Shown here one piece after another: positions 27,592-36,987 of a stretch of 64,000 nucleotides of DNA. The notes beneath the pieces were generated by a model that was given only the letters and a program-made list of their open reading frames with translations, ran no database searches and was not told where the DNA came from. This stretch comes from G963665545 sp963665545 (GTDB taxonomy: Bacteria; Pseudomonadota; Gammaproteobacteria; Xanthomonadales; SZUA-36), in contig CAXXKZ010000004.1 of assembly GCA_963665545.2 (NCBI GenBank), forward strand, positions 124,001-188,000. Reading direction: 5' to 3'. Each line of letters begins with the position of its first letter. Position 1 is the stretch's first letter. The translations under genes and the position numbers were made by a program.

Positions 27592-29796
27592 ATGAGACGC
27601 TCACTTCACGTAAAGTTCACGCTAGCAGACAGCCGATCGCGGTACCCGGTCGCTCTGATGGCGCAGACACTGCTCCTCATTGCAGGACTATCGGCCTGCC
27701 AAAGTGAGACGCCCCCAATCCAGGGTACGCAGAAGCAACAATCGCCTGTGGTTACCAGCGTCACGGACATGTCCGGCTACCCGCTATTGCCACTTGAGCG
27801 GTTGATGGCGCAGCCGCAATATAGCGTGCCACAGGTCAGTCCGGATGGGCGTCTTATTTCCTGGATAGGACCACTTGAAGGCTCACCAAACCTGTTTGTG
27901 GCGGATGTTTCGAACCCCACCGCCGCACGGCCCATCACTCAATACACAGACGACGGCGTTCGTGCCACCGATGTCAGCGGCAATGTGCTGTACCGTTGGC
28001 ATTGGGATTCTCACAGCATAATTTTCCCCAGGGACTATGGCGGAGATGAGCATTGGGACATCCATATTGTCGATGTAACAACTGGCGAAGTGCGCAACCT
28101 GACACCGATGGAAGACAAGGCAGTCGAGATCATCGGCTATGGACGCAAGGCACCCGATGAATTGCTGGTCAAGATCGAGGTCTTTGGGCAGGGTCAACCG
28201 GACGTCTACCGCCTTAACCTCATGTCTGGCGAGACCGAATTGGTAATGCCCAATTCGGGCTTTTTGGGTTTCCTGGCGGACAACGATCTGAACGTGCGCA
28301 TGGGTGTCAAATACAGCGCGCAACAGGGGTTGGATTTTTATCGTCTGAACAGCGACGGAAGCTGGGAAAATTTGTATCAGGTCACTGCGGATGACTTGCC
28401 AGCATTCTCCACCGCCATTTACCAGAAAATGATCCGTTTCGACCAGGCCAATGAGCACGTCTACATTTACGACGCACAGAACAGGGATAAGGCGGCGCTG
28501 GTGAAAATCAATCTAAACAGCGGTGAATTAACCCTGCTGGCGGAAGACGACCGAGTCGATATCGCAGGCGTGCTCTACCATCCCGTGGAGAACCGTGTGC
28601 AGGCTTACGCCACCACCTGGCTGCGCAATAAGTGGCATGCCATGGATGAGTCACTGCTGCCGGATTTTAAGAGGCTCGGTGAAATATCCGAGGGTGACTG
28701 GCACGTTCTGAGCCGTTCGGACGATGATCGATACTGGATCGTGCGCTACCGCCTGTCACACGAACCCACAGCGTTCTATCTCTATGATCGTGGCGACGGC
28801 AGCAGGTCCATAACGGCACAACGCCTGTTCAGCGCAACGCCGCAGCTCGAAGGCCTCGAGCTTTCGAAACTGCACCCTTACATCGTTACCACCGATGATG
28901 GCTTCGACCTGGTGTCTTACTATATGTTGCCGCCCTGGAGTGATCCGGACCAGGACGGCATGCCCAATGAGCCGGTACCGATGATCGTGCTCGTCCATGG
29001 TGGACCCAGCGACGAACGAGCGCTATTTGCATTCGGCGCCCTCCTGCATTGGTTCGCCAATCGCGGCTACGGCACGATGTATGTCAACTTCAGGGGATCT
29101 GCAGGATTCGGTAAGGCCTATATGAATGCGCAGACCGCTGAGTGGGGCGGGCGCATGCACCAGGATATCCTGGACCAGGTAGATTGGGCTGTGTCACGAA
29201 ATATTGCCGATGCAGAGAAAATTGCACTTCTGGGCGGCAGTTATGGTGGCTATGAAGTGCTGGTGGGGATGACGATGACCCCTGATGTGTTTGCCTGCGG
29301 TATCGATATTGTGGGGCCGTCCAATCTCGAGGTGTTCATGCCACATTGGAACGTGGACACCATGAGTGTCCGGCTGGGTGGGGACCCACGCACCGCCGAG
29401 GGCCGCGAATTCCTGCGCTCCCGCTCACCCATCAATTTCGCCGGCCAGACGCGAAATCCGGTGTTGATCGGGCAGGGCGCCAACGATTCACGTGTGCCGC
29501 AGGACCAATCCGACACCGTGGTGGAAAAGATGCAGGCGGCGGGCGTTGAAGTGACCTACGTCGTCTATCCCGACGAGGGCCATGGCTTTTTGCGACCCGC
29601 CAACAGCAATGCATTCAATGCCATCATGGAGGTTTTCCTCGCCAACTGCCTGGGAGGCCGCTATGAACCCATTGCCAATCAGATCGAGGGGTCAAGCACC
29701 CAGGTTCCCGTCGGCGTTGAGCATATCGAGGGTCTGGCCGGTGCACTGGCCAGGCGAACGGACACCGGGCTCCCGAAAGACAAGGCACTAGATTAA
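27592..29796 (+). CDS. S9 family prolyl oligopeptidase-like lipoprotein
   Basis: A 734-residue S9 (prolyl oligopeptidase / acylaminoacyl peptidase) enzyme. A lipoprotein signal ends with lipobox LSAC, the middle ~350 residues form the beta-propeller (VSPDGRLISW repeats), and the C-terminal alpha/beta hydrolase domain has GGSYGGYE with Ser550 and DEGHGF with His664. The ATG at 27592 (AGGA upstream) is preferred over a TTG at 27532. It is likely anchored to the outer membrane or in the periplasm and cleaves short peptides. The downstream MFS fragment begins 17 bases after its stop. Confidence 0.9.
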   Translation: MRRSLHVKFTLADSRSRYPVALMAQTLLLIAGLSACQSETPPIQGTQKQQSPVVTSVTDMSGYPLLPLERLMAQPQYSVPQVSPDGRLISWIGPLEGSPNLFVADVSNPTAARPITQYTDDGVRATDVSGNVLYRWHWDSHSIIFPRDYGGDEHWDIHIVDVTTGEVRNLTPMEDKAVEIIGYGRKAPDELLVKIEVFGQGQPDVYRLNLMSGETELVMPNSGFLGFLADNDLNVRMGVKYSAQQGLDFYRLNSDGSWENLYQVTADDLPAFSTAIYQKMIRFDQANEHVYIYDAQNRDKAALVKINLNSGELTLLAEDDRVDIAGVLYHPVENRVQAYATTWLRNKWHAMDESLLPDFKRLGEISEGDWHVLSRSDDDRYWIVRYRLSHEPTAFYLYDRGDGSRSITAQRLFSATPQLEGLELSKLHPYIVTTDDGFDLVSYYMLPPWSDPDQDGMPNEPVPMIVLVHGGPSDERALFAFGALLHWFANRGYGTMYVNFRGSAGFGKAYMNAQTAEWGGRMHQDILDQVDWAVSRNIADAEKIALLGGSYGGYEVLVGMTMTPDVFACGIDIVGPSNLEVFMPHWNVDTMSVRLGGDPRTAEGREFLRSRSPINFAGQTRNPVLIGQGANDSRVPQDQSDTVVEKMQAAGVEVTYVVYPDEGHGFLRPANSNAFNAIMEVFLANCLGGRYEPIANQIEGSSTQVPVGVEHIEGLAGALARRTDTGLPKDKALD

Positions 29797-29813
29797 AAGG
29801 CCTGGCGGACGCC

Positions 29814-30518
29814 GTGCAGAAAGCCCAAGCGCCGCTCCCAGCCCCAGCACCCGTCCCGGTTCGGCAGGTACTGGCGTTCCTATGGTCAAAGAAGAGTTTT
29901 GTACACATCACCATGGGTACGGCACTGCTGGCGGCCGGGGGGTTTGCCTCAGCCAGTTGGATTCCCCCCTTTTTGATGCGCAGTCATGCCATGACCCTGG
30001 GTGAGGTCGGCACCTGGCTCGCACTGCTGACGCTCGTTGGGGGTGTAACCGGGGTCTTGGCAGGGGGGCACCTGGGCGACCGCCTGGCCAAACGTGACGT
30101 GCGCTGGTATTGCCGCCTGCCGGGTATTATGTTGTTGCTGGCGTTTCCCTTTTCGGTCACGGGTCTGTTGGTGGCCAGCCCTTACCTGGCGCTGGCGCTC
30201 TGGATGGTGCCAACCATTGCCAATGCGCTGTATTTCGGGCCGGTGATGGCACTAATCCAGCGCCTGGTGGGGCTGCGCATTCGCGCCCTGAGCGTGGCCA
30301 TATTTCTGTTTTTCACCAACTTGATCGGAATGGGCACCGGGCCCTTGATCGTTGGTGTGATCAGTGACCTCAGTAGCGAGATTTTTGCTGATGAGTCACT
30401 TCGTTACGCGCTATTGGCCGGTTCAGTGCTCGGCATCTGGTCTGCGATTCATTATCTGCTGGCCGCCCGTTCGGTACGTGCCGACTTGAGCGCCGGTTTG
30501 TCCCAATACACCTCATGA
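29814..30518 (+). pseudogene. truncated MFS transporter (C-terminal half only)
   Basis: Encodes about 234 residues with six predicted membrane segments matching the C-terminal half (helices 7-12) of spinster-type major facilitator transporters. It starts at the cytoplasmic central loop (VRQVLAFLWSKKSFVH) and runs through GGHLGDRLAKRD to the end. The six N-terminal helices are absent; upstream DNA is the intact 3' end of the S9 gene. The GTG start and the four-base overlap with the next gene (ATGA) mean it could still be translated. It is probably a deletion remnant rather than a working carrier. Confidence 0.75.
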
Positions 30519-31609
30519 GAAATACAACAATACCCATGCATTACTTCTCCAAGACCGTGTCCGAGGCAGACGATAAATTTCAAGCGGCGTGCCAAGCTCA
30601 TTCAGCGGACTGTCGAAAATTCACCAACAAATTGGCCGGCCCCAACGGTGAAGCACTGAATATATCCGTTGCCCGTATCGGTCCGGCTGCTGCCTCACGC
30701 CGCCTGTTGGGGTTGTCTGCGACCCACGGCATCGAGGGCTATGCCGGTGCCGCCATCCAGACCGGCTGGTTGGCCGAACACGGCAGCCGTCTGGCTCCGG
30801 ATACTGCCATCGTAATGCTCCATTTTCTCAATCCCTGGGGTGTAGCCTGGAACCGACGCGAAAACGAGAACAACGTTGATATTTTTCGCAATCTCAATTA
30901 CCAGCGTCAACCTTGCGAGCCAGATGCACTGTTCGACATCATCGATGACACCATGGACTTGGCTAACTGGCACCGCCGCGAACCCGGCAAATTTGCCCAG
31001 GAAAAAGCCCAATTCATCGCACAGATCGGCGGCATTGAACGGCTGATCAGCGCCGTAAGGCGGGGTCAGCACCATCGCCCCAAGTCCATGACCTACCATG
31101 GAAATGGGCCCGAATGGTCAGCCGAAGTCCTGTTCGAAGTGGTGGACAGCCAACTGACCGGCGCCACGCATGTCGCGGTCATCGATATACACACCGGCTT
31201 TGGGGAATATGGCCAACCGCTGGTGATGTCCTACGACCCGCCCGGCAGCGAAAAGCACGATCGGGTATCAGCATGGTTTGACGGCGACATCTACACGCCC
31301 GGGCAGGACGTGGATATTCAATCCCACCTCGGCAGCCTGCCTTTTGCCTGGATGGAGGGCAGATTGCCCGGGACAAAAGTGACAGCAGAAATCCTGGAAT
31401 TCGGCACCTTTGACCCCACCACCATTGGTGAGACATTCAATGCCAATCACCATTTTCATGTGTTCGGCGACCCGCTTTCCCCCCAAGGGCTGGAATGGGG
31501 ACGTAAATACCGGCGTTATTGCTACCCGGAAGAGGACGACTGGATGAAGCTGGTATGGCAGCATGGAGAAGCAGTCGTCTCCAGGACGCTTGCGGGGTTG
31601 ACGAGATGA
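30515..31609 (+). CDS. DUF2817 zinc carboxypeptidase-like protein
   Basis: A 364-residue protein of the DUF2817 family, related to M14 carboxypeptidases and aspartoacylases. Candidate zinc ligands are His and Glu in ATHGIEGYAG (about residues 70-79) and His in DIHTGFGEYG (about 220); NVDIFRNL near 124 is the substrate-loop motif. The start overlaps the stop of the MFS remnant (ATGA); an alternative ATG follows seven codons later. It probably hydrolyses an N-acyl amino acid or a C-terminal residue, in keeping with the surrounding peptidases. Confidence 0.8.
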   Translation: MRNTTIPMHYFSKTVSEADDKFQAACQAHSADCRKFTNKLAGPNGEALNISVARIGPAAASRRLLGLSATHGIEGYAGAAIQTGWLAEHGSRLAPDTAIVMLHFLNPWGVAWNRRENENNVDIFRNLNYQRQPCEPDALFDIIDDTMDLANWHRREPGKFAQEKAQFIAQIGGIERLISAVRRGQHHRPKSMTYHGNGPEWSAEVLFEVVDSQLTGATHVAVIDIHTGFGEYGQPLVMSYDPPGSEKHDRVSAWFDGDIYTPGQDVDIQSHLGSLPFAWMEGRLPGTKVTAEILEFGTFDPTTIGETFNANHHFHVFGDPLSPQGLEWGRKYRRYCYPEEDDWMKLVWQHGEAVVSRTLAGLTR

Positions 31610-31676
31610 GCTGACGGGTAAGCTATCTTGGCTGCAGGCGATCGCGGCAAAACGCCGTGGTGTGTCAGCCGTCAGC

Positions 31677-33053
31677 TCAGCCGCGCAGCCCCAGTGACTG
31701 TGCCGTGTCGTCGAGTCCCCGCTCCAGGCGGTCAAAGAGTTCCATGACTTCGGGCTCATTGATAATCAGCGGTGGGCTCAGCGCTATCGAGTCGCCGGCA
31801 GGAACGGAACGTACGATCAAGCCCCGCTCTTCACAATGTGCTTTTAGCTGAGCAGCGACCTTGAGTTGGGGAGCGAATGATTTCCTGGCCTGTTTGTCTT
31901 CCACCACCTCCAGTGCCGCCAGTAGTCCGCTACAGCGAACCTCGCCCACCAACGGGTGATCAACCAGGGACTCAAGCCGCGCAGCGAATGGCGTTGAGAC
32001 CTGCCGGATGTGATCCAGCATCCCTCGGGTTTGCATCAGTTCCATCGCTTTCAAGGCCACCGCGGCGGCCACCGGATGGCCTGAATAGGTGGCGCCGTGC
32101 GCGAAATAATGACCTTGCTGGTCGCTGCCCGATTCCAGACCCTGGTAAATTTCGTCGGACAATGCAATCGCTGAAATCGGCTGGTAGGCACCGGACAGCC
32201 CCTTGGCCAGGGTCATCGCGTCAGGGCTGATGTTCATGGTTTGGCTGCCGAACATTTCGCCGGTTCTGCCGAACCCGGTAATGACCTCATCGGCCAGCAA
32301 CAATACATCGTAGCGGTCCAGCACGGCTTGTATTTTGGAAAAATAATCCGCAGGTGGAATGATCACCCCGGCCCCACCACTGATCGGCTCCACCATAAAT
32401 GCCATGATCGTGTCGGGTCCCTCGCGAAGAATCAACGCTTCAAGCTCGCTGGCCATGCGGGACGAAAATTGGCTTTCCGATTCACCCGGCAACGCAAAGC
32501 GATAATAGTGGGGATTGTGTGTATGTAGGAAGCCTGGCAATGGCAGATCGAATTTTTCATGATTGGCAGCCAAGCCTGACAGGCTGGTTGCGACGATGGT
32601 GGCGCCGTGATAACCGTTGTCCCTGGAAATGACCTTCTTCTTTTCCGGCCGGCCAATTGCATTGTTGTAGTACCAGAGGAATTTGATCAGGAAGTCGTTC
32701 GCTTCCGAGCCGGATACAGCGAAGTGGATTCTCGCCTTGTCTATCGGCACCATGTCGGAAAGTCGCTCGGCCAGATCGATCGCTGGGTTGACCGAGCGGG
32801 CAGCCAGCGTGTGGTAGTAGGGTAGGGTACGTAACTGTTTCTCGGCCGCTTCGATCAGTGCCTCGTCACTGAAGCCGAAATTGGTACACCACATACCCGA
32901 CGCCGCCTCGAGGTATTCCTTGCCGGTCTCGTCATAAATGAATATGCCTTTGCCATGCGTGATGACGACCGGGCCATTCTGTCGGATTCCCGACAGATCG
33001 GTATAGCCGTGCAACATGCTGGCGATGTCGGCCGACTGACGTGGCGTCTTCAT
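31677..33053 (-). CDS. class III aminotransferase (omega-transaminase type)
   Basis: A 458-residue PLP aminotransferase. The motif VSGSEANDFLIK (about 113) grips the phosphate, Asp255 in LLADEVITGFGRTG pairs with the pyridine nitrogen, and Lys284 in TLAKGLSGAYQPI is the Schiff-base lysine. The sequence resembles taurine/beta-alanine or putrescine:pyruvate transaminases. Its ATG overlaps the stop of the upstream cupin gene (ATGA), forming a two-gene operon. The amine donor is not determined. Confidence 0.9.
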   Translation of the reverse strand: MKTPRQSADIASMLHGYTDLSGIRQNGPVVITHGKGIFIYDETGKEYLEAASGMWCTNFGFSDEALIEAAEKQLRTLPYYHTLAARSVNPAIDLAERLSDMVPIDKARIHFAVSGSEANDFLIKFLWYYNNAIGRPEKKKVISRDNGYHGATIVATSLSGLAANHEKFDLPLPGFLHTHNPHYYRFALPGESESQFSSRMASELEALILREGPDTIMAFMVEPISGGAGVIIPPADYFSKIQAVLDRYDVLLLADEVITGFGRTGEMFGSQTMNISPDAMTLAKGLSGAYQPISAIALSDEIYQGLESGSDQQGHYFAHGATYSGHPVAAAVALKAMELMQTRGMLDHIRQVSTPFAARLESLVDHPLVGEVRCSGLLAALEVVEDKQARKSFAPQLKVAAQLKAHCEERGLIVRSVPAGDSIALSPPLIINEPEVMELFDRLERGLDDTAQSLGLRG

Positions 33054-33577
33054 CGCACAAATTGCTCGACGTAGTCCTCACCAAGCCCCACCTCGCTGTA
33101 GTGCTTGCGACACAGCTCCAGGCGGGTAAATACGTCTTCGAAGCCGGTGATGTTGCCGTCCAGATCGACGTAGCATAGCGTGCCGGTGGTGTGAAAAAAC
33201 GTGATCATCTCGCTGACGTCATCCGGCACGATCAACGTATGCGTATCACCGGGTGGTTCGAACAGGTAGGACCCTTCCTCGGCCACCCAGTCGCGCTCCA
33301 GATAGTACCAGCGGCCCTTTAATACAAAACCGTGTACCGGCGAGGCATGACGGTGGCGATTGAACATTCCGGTTTTGGTGATTTTCAGCAGGTGGGTCCA
33401 GTAACCTTCGACGGTATTGAAACACAAAGGCCGCGTCCACACCCGGTCGCCCAGCGGCACCCACACGCGCGGGTCGTCGGGCAGCGTATCATTGATCACA
33501 ATTTCATGCGGGGCGAGGTCTGATCTGGGGTGTGGATAAGGCTGGTAGCGGCTGTCGTCCTGGCGGCTGTCGTTCAT
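33050..33577 (-). CDS. cupin protein, 2,4'-dihydroxyacetophenone dioxygenase family-like
   Basis: A 175-residue single-domain cupin. Metal-ligand residues fit FNRHRHASPVHGFVLKGRWYYLE (two His plus a later pair) and PPGDTHTLIVP. The ATG at 33577 has an AGGAG ribosome site eight bases upstream; longer in-frame starts reach into the promoter. The pattern resembles the 2,4'-dihydroxyacetophenone dioxygenase family, non-haem iron C-C cleaving enzymes, but the true substrate is unknown. It is the first gene of the operon with the aminotransferase. Confidence 0.75.
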   Translation of the reverse strand: MNDSRQDDSRYQPYPHPRSDLAPHEIVINDTLPDDPRVWVPLGDRVWTRPLCFNTVEGYWTHLLKITKTGMFNRHRHASPVHGFVLKGRWYYLERDWVAEEGSYLFEPPGDTHTLIVPDDVSEMITFFHTTGTLCYVDLDGNITGFEDVFTRLELCRKHYSEVGLGEDYVEQFVR

Positions 33578-33643
33578 GGCAAAGACTCCTGTTTCTCGGT
33601 TTTCCTTTTGAGGCGGCTTTTGTTGGGATTCCCTTTCTATTGA

Positions 33644-33680
33644 TTGAACTTTGATACAATATAGATAAACCAAGGTTCAA
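33644..33680. promoter_or_regulatory. inverted repeat in divergent promoter region
   Basis: TTGAACTTTG (33644-33653) and CAAGGTTCAA (33671-33680) are inverted arms with one mismatch and a 17-base AT-rich centre. They lie between the divergent cupin-aminotransferase and beta-lactamase-fold operons and are a candidate operator shared by both. Confidence 0.45.
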
Positions 33681-33723
33681 TAAAAGTATACCATTATTCA
33701 CTCGGTGAGCTACGGAAAGGCTT

Positions 33724-35424
33724 ATGACAGAAGCATATCTCAAGAGCGCTGAGGGCATCCGCGGGCACTGGTCGGATGATATCGATGCCCTGTTCAGCCC
33801 CTGGGACAAGACAGGCAGTCCCGGCGCCATCATCGCTGTGCAGTATCAAGGCGAAGTCGTTCATCAGAGAGGGTACGGCGTCGCCAATATTGAAGACGAT
33901 GTCCCATTTACAGCCGATACGGTGCTCCGGCTTGGCTTAACTTCGAAACATTTGTGCGTCACCTGTGTCCTGATCCTGGAACACAGGGGCCAATTGACAT
34001 TGCAGGACGATGTACGCAAATTCGTGCCGGAGCTGCCGGATTTCGGTTCGACAATCACGATCTGGCATCTGCTGACCATGACCAGTGGATTGTGCGATGG
34101 CGTCAATCTGCCGCTCTTCGCAGGACTTAACACCGGTGCCGCGTTTACGCGTCAACAACTGTTGAATATCGGACTCAGTCAACGGCAATTGATGTTCGAG
34201 CCCGGCGATGACTGCACCTACTCCAACACCAACTATGCCCTGCTGTCGGTCATCATCGAGCGCATCAGCGAGTCTTCCATCGCTGAGTTCATGGCGCAGG
34301 AAATCTTTCAGCCACTGGCCATGAACCGGACGGCGCTGGTGCCCTGGATGAACCGGGTCACAATGCACAAAGCGAGGGGCTATAACCTCGATGAACAGGG
34401 CGAGTATGTGGCCGGGCACATGATGATGGAGCTGTGTGGAGATGGTGGAATCGATTCGACCATCACCGACATGCTCAAGTGGCTCAACAATTACCGCGAT
34501 GACCGCCATTTCGGTCCCGACTTCCGGCAGCGACTGGAGGCGGAAAGCCGACTCAATGATGGGCGCCTGCTGAAATATCGGCTGGGAATCGAAGCCAGCG
34601 ATTACCGGGGCGCCGACAAGGTCAACCATGCCGGCGGCATGCCGGGTTATCTGTGTGACTTCGCCTGGTTCCCAGAGCAGGACCTGGGCATCGTGCTGTT
34701 CACCAACCTGATGGACGCAATGATGCTGATGCTGCCGGACAAGGTGGTCGACATCGTTTTGGCTGATCAGCTCATTGAATCTGCTGAAACCACATTTGTT
34801 TCCGCTTCCAGAGAAGATATTGCGCCACTGCTGGGCGTCTACGGCAACTTAGAGACTGGGCAGCTGATTGAATTGACACAATTGGAAGACAAACTGGTTT
34901 GTTTCATGCTCGGAGAACTCAACCTGATGCTGGAACGCGATGGGCTGCTGCAGTCGGCCAAATCCCTGATCGCCCTGGATCTGGCAGCAGCGCTGGAATC
35001 GAACCTGGACGGGGACGACAGCAGCTCCCGGCCCACGCTGAATCTGATTCTGGGCTGTCAACCACCCATCCCACTGACGCCATTGGATGACCCGCGCCAA
35101 TCGCCAGCCGATTTGCCGACTGATGCTGTTTCTTTCGCCGGGCTGTACCACGACCCCGTCACCGATGTGCGCCACAAAGTGCAACTGCAGGATGGTCAAC
35201 TCAAGGTCTCACTGGCGGCGCCAATGCTGGATCTGATGTGGCAGGTGCTCACGCCATTGGGCGGGGATATGTTCACCGCAATGATCGATTCCGAACCCAG
35301 CTGCACCAACGTCATTGCACGTTTTCTTCGCAATGCTCAGGGTCGCGTCACGCAACTCGACTATAGTCTCAATCGCTGTAGAAACGTGATCTTCAACAAG
35401 ATCGATGGAGGAGATTCCAAATGA
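33724..35424 (+). CDS. serine beta-lactamase-like / D-aminopeptidase-like protein lacking the nucleophile Ser
   Basis: A 566-residue beta-lactamase/DD-peptidase-fold protein. After an N-terminal penicillin-binding-protein-like domain (about residues 1-340) come two smaller beta-barrel-like domains, as in D-aminopeptidase relatives. The YxN motif is YSN (Y166) and the third motif is HAGG (H302). The SxxK motif reads L72-T-S-K75: the nucleophilic Ser is Leu (TTA, one C to T change from the Ser codon TCA). As read, the protein should be inactive or non-enzymatic. It starts a three-gene operon and overlaps the next gene by four bases. No signal peptide is visible. Confidence 0.8.
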   Translation: MTEAYLKSAEGIRGHWSDDIDALFSPWDKTGSPGAIIAVQYQGEVVHQRGYGVANIEDDVPFTADTVLRLGLTSKHLCVTCVLILEHRGQLTLQDDVRKFVPELPDFGSTITIWHLLTMTSGLCDGVNLPLFAGLNTGAAFTRQQLLNIGLSQRQLMFEPGDDCTYSNTNYALLSVIIERISESSIAEFMAQEIFQPLAMNRTALVPWMNRVTMHKARGYNLDEQGEYVAGHMMMELCGDGGIDSTITDMLKWLNNYRDDRHFGPDFRQRLEAESRLNDGRLLKYRLGIEASDYRGADKVNHAGGMPGYLCDFAWFPEQDLGIVLFTNLMDAMMLMLPDKVVDIVLADQLIESAETTFVSASREDIAPLLGVYGNLETGQLIELTQLEDKLVCFMLGELNLMLERDGLLQSAKSLIALDLAAALESNLDGDDSSSRPTLNLILGCQPPIPLTPLDDPRQSPADLPTDAVSFAGLYHDPVTDVRHKVQLQDGQLKVSLAAPMLDLMWQVLTPLGGDMFTAMIDSEPSCTNVIARFLRNAQGRVTQLDYSLNRCRNVIFNKIDGGDSK

Positions 35425-36554
35425 AGACTTGGCTGAAATTCCTGGTCAATTCAACCGCCATTTTCCTCGCCCAGACCTGGGCCGGGCTGGCGCTGGCGTT
35501 GTTGGTGGCGGCCGCAGGCTGGATATTCAGTTTCGGGCTGCCCATGGTAGGCTATCTGTTGACTACCCTGGCGGTGGCAATGTTGTTGGGCGTAACGGTT
35601 GCTTGGATCGCGCGTTTTCGGGCTCCCAAGCCACTGGGACGCTTGTACTCGATAAAAGGCCGCAAGACACACCTGTTGGCAGAGGGTGAGAATAACGGCA
35701 ACCATAGCGTGATCTGGGTGCCCGGTGGGCACGGCTCCGGTGTCAGCATCTATCATCTTCACAAAGCAATGCGCAAGGAAACGCGCTCGATCATATTCGA
35801 TCGCACCGGCAGCGGCTGGAGCGCCGCCATGACCGAACCGGTCACATTTTCAGGCGAAGTCGAGAAGTTGAAGTTATTGCTGGAGGCGGCTGGCGAAACC
35901 GGGCCATACGTGCTTGCCGGACACTCATTTGGAGGAATGTTCAGCGCCAATTTTGCGCATCTCTACCCACAGCTCACAGCCGCGGTTGTCTTACTGGACT
36001 CGACGCCGCCCTGGAATGTGGCCTACGCCGGCAACCTGTCTTTCCCGCCCGTGCTCAGAAAATCATGGTGGGGTTCCCTGGTCTCGCATTTCGGCCTGCA
36101 ACGGCTGGTCCAGCCAGAGGTTAGCGGTCACGAAGGCCTTTATGGCGATCACCTCAAGGAGGTGTCGGATGCGATCAATCACAACGCCGTTCAGCCCAAG
36201 GCCATGCTGGCGGAAGCCTCCGCCTTCCGCAGTTGCATGGATAACCCATTCGATCTGGTCATAGGCAAGGGCGCACTGGGTGACATTCCCCTGCTGATGA
36301 TTTCGCAACATCCATCCGAAGAAGAGTTGCTGGAATTGCGTCGTCAACTACAGGACATGATGGCTTTGACGGAAAAACAAACCGATAACCTGATGGACGG
36401 TCTGCGCGACTCCAAGGACCAGCAGGTTGCCTTGTCCATGATCGGCCGCCATATGAACGCGCCGCCTGGGTCGTCACACATGTTTCCTTACGAATGTCCG
36501 GAGTTCGTATTGGAGCAGGTAAGATTGATGATCAAGGCTTCAGAACAGGAATAA
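35421..36554 (+). CDS. membrane-anchored alpha/beta hydrolase
   Basis: A 377-residue protein with two hydrophobic segments in the first ~65 residues (TWAGLALALLVAAAGWIF and VGYLLTTLAVAMLLGVTVAW) followed by an alpha/beta hydrolase domain. The oxyanion region is WVPGGHGSG, the nucleophile elbow GHSFGG has Ser169, and acid and His residues follow in the C-terminal third. Its start overlaps the upstream stop (ATGA). It probably acts at the inner membrane. The substrate is unknown. Confidence 0.82.
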   Translation: MKTWLKFLVNSTAIFLAQTWAGLALALLVAAAGWIFSFGLPMVGYLLTTLAVAMLLGVTVAWIARFRAPKPLGRLYSIKGRKTHLLAEGENNGNHSVIWVPGGHGSGVSIYHLHKAMRKETRSIIFDRTGSGWSAAMTEPVTFSGEVEKLKLLLEAAGETGPYVLAGHSFGGMFSANFAHLYPQLTAAVVLLDSTPPWNVAYAGNLSFPPVLRKSWWGSLVSHFGLQRLVQPEVSGHEGLYGDHLKEVSDAINHNAVQPKAMLAEASAFRSCMDNPFDLVIGKGALGDIPLLMISQHPSEEELLELRRQLQDMMALTEKQTDNLMDGLRDSKDQQVALSMIGRHMNAPPGSSHMFPYECPEFVLEQVRLMIKASEQE

Positions 36555-36556
36555 TC

Positions 36557-36982
36557 GTGACCGAATTCAGCATTGAGAGTTACTACGGCACCGTCCATCC
36601 GTGGCATTGTGATGCCATGGGGCATCTGACCACCCGCCACTATGTCGCAATGTTCGATGATGCGCACCCGCATTTTTTTACGGCGATAGGCATCAACCCG
36701 GAAGAACTGCTGGCGCAGGACAAGGGTTTTGCAGATGTGAAATCGACGCTGGAGTATCGGTCCGAAGTCAGTAGCGGCGCCCTTGTCCTGATTCGCAGCA
36801 GCATCTTGAAACTGGGCGGCAAATCGTTCGTGCACCGTCATGAAATGATCAACCGAAAGAATGGTGAGTTGGTCGCGACCATGGAAAACATAACCGTGTG
36901 TTTCGATTTGGCCACGCGCCAGGCGGTGGAGGTGTTTCCAGAGTTTCGCCAGGCTGCTGAACGATTTATGAAAGGAGGGTGA
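36557..36982 (+). CDS. hotdog-fold acyl-CoA thioesterase
   Basis: A thioesterase of about 141 residues of the YbgC/FadM 4-hydroxybenzoyl-CoA thioesterase type. The motif HPWHCDAMGHLTTRHYVAMFDDA has the Asp and Asn/Thr pattern of the active helix. The GTG at 36557 was chosen because it lies two bases after the upstream stop with an AGGA site; the longer in-frame ORF starts inside the hydrolase gene. It hydrolyses a short acyl-CoA. It is the last gene of the operon and is convergent with the sigma factor gene 5 bases away. Confidence 0.8.
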   Translation: MTEFSIESYYGTVHPWHCDAMGHLTTRHYVAMFDDAHPHFFTAIGINPEELLAQDKGFADVKSTLEYRSEVSSGALVLIRSSILKLGGKSFVHRHEMINRKNGELVATMENITVCFDLATRQAVEVFPEFRQAAERFMKGG

Positions 36983-36987
36983 AGGAA

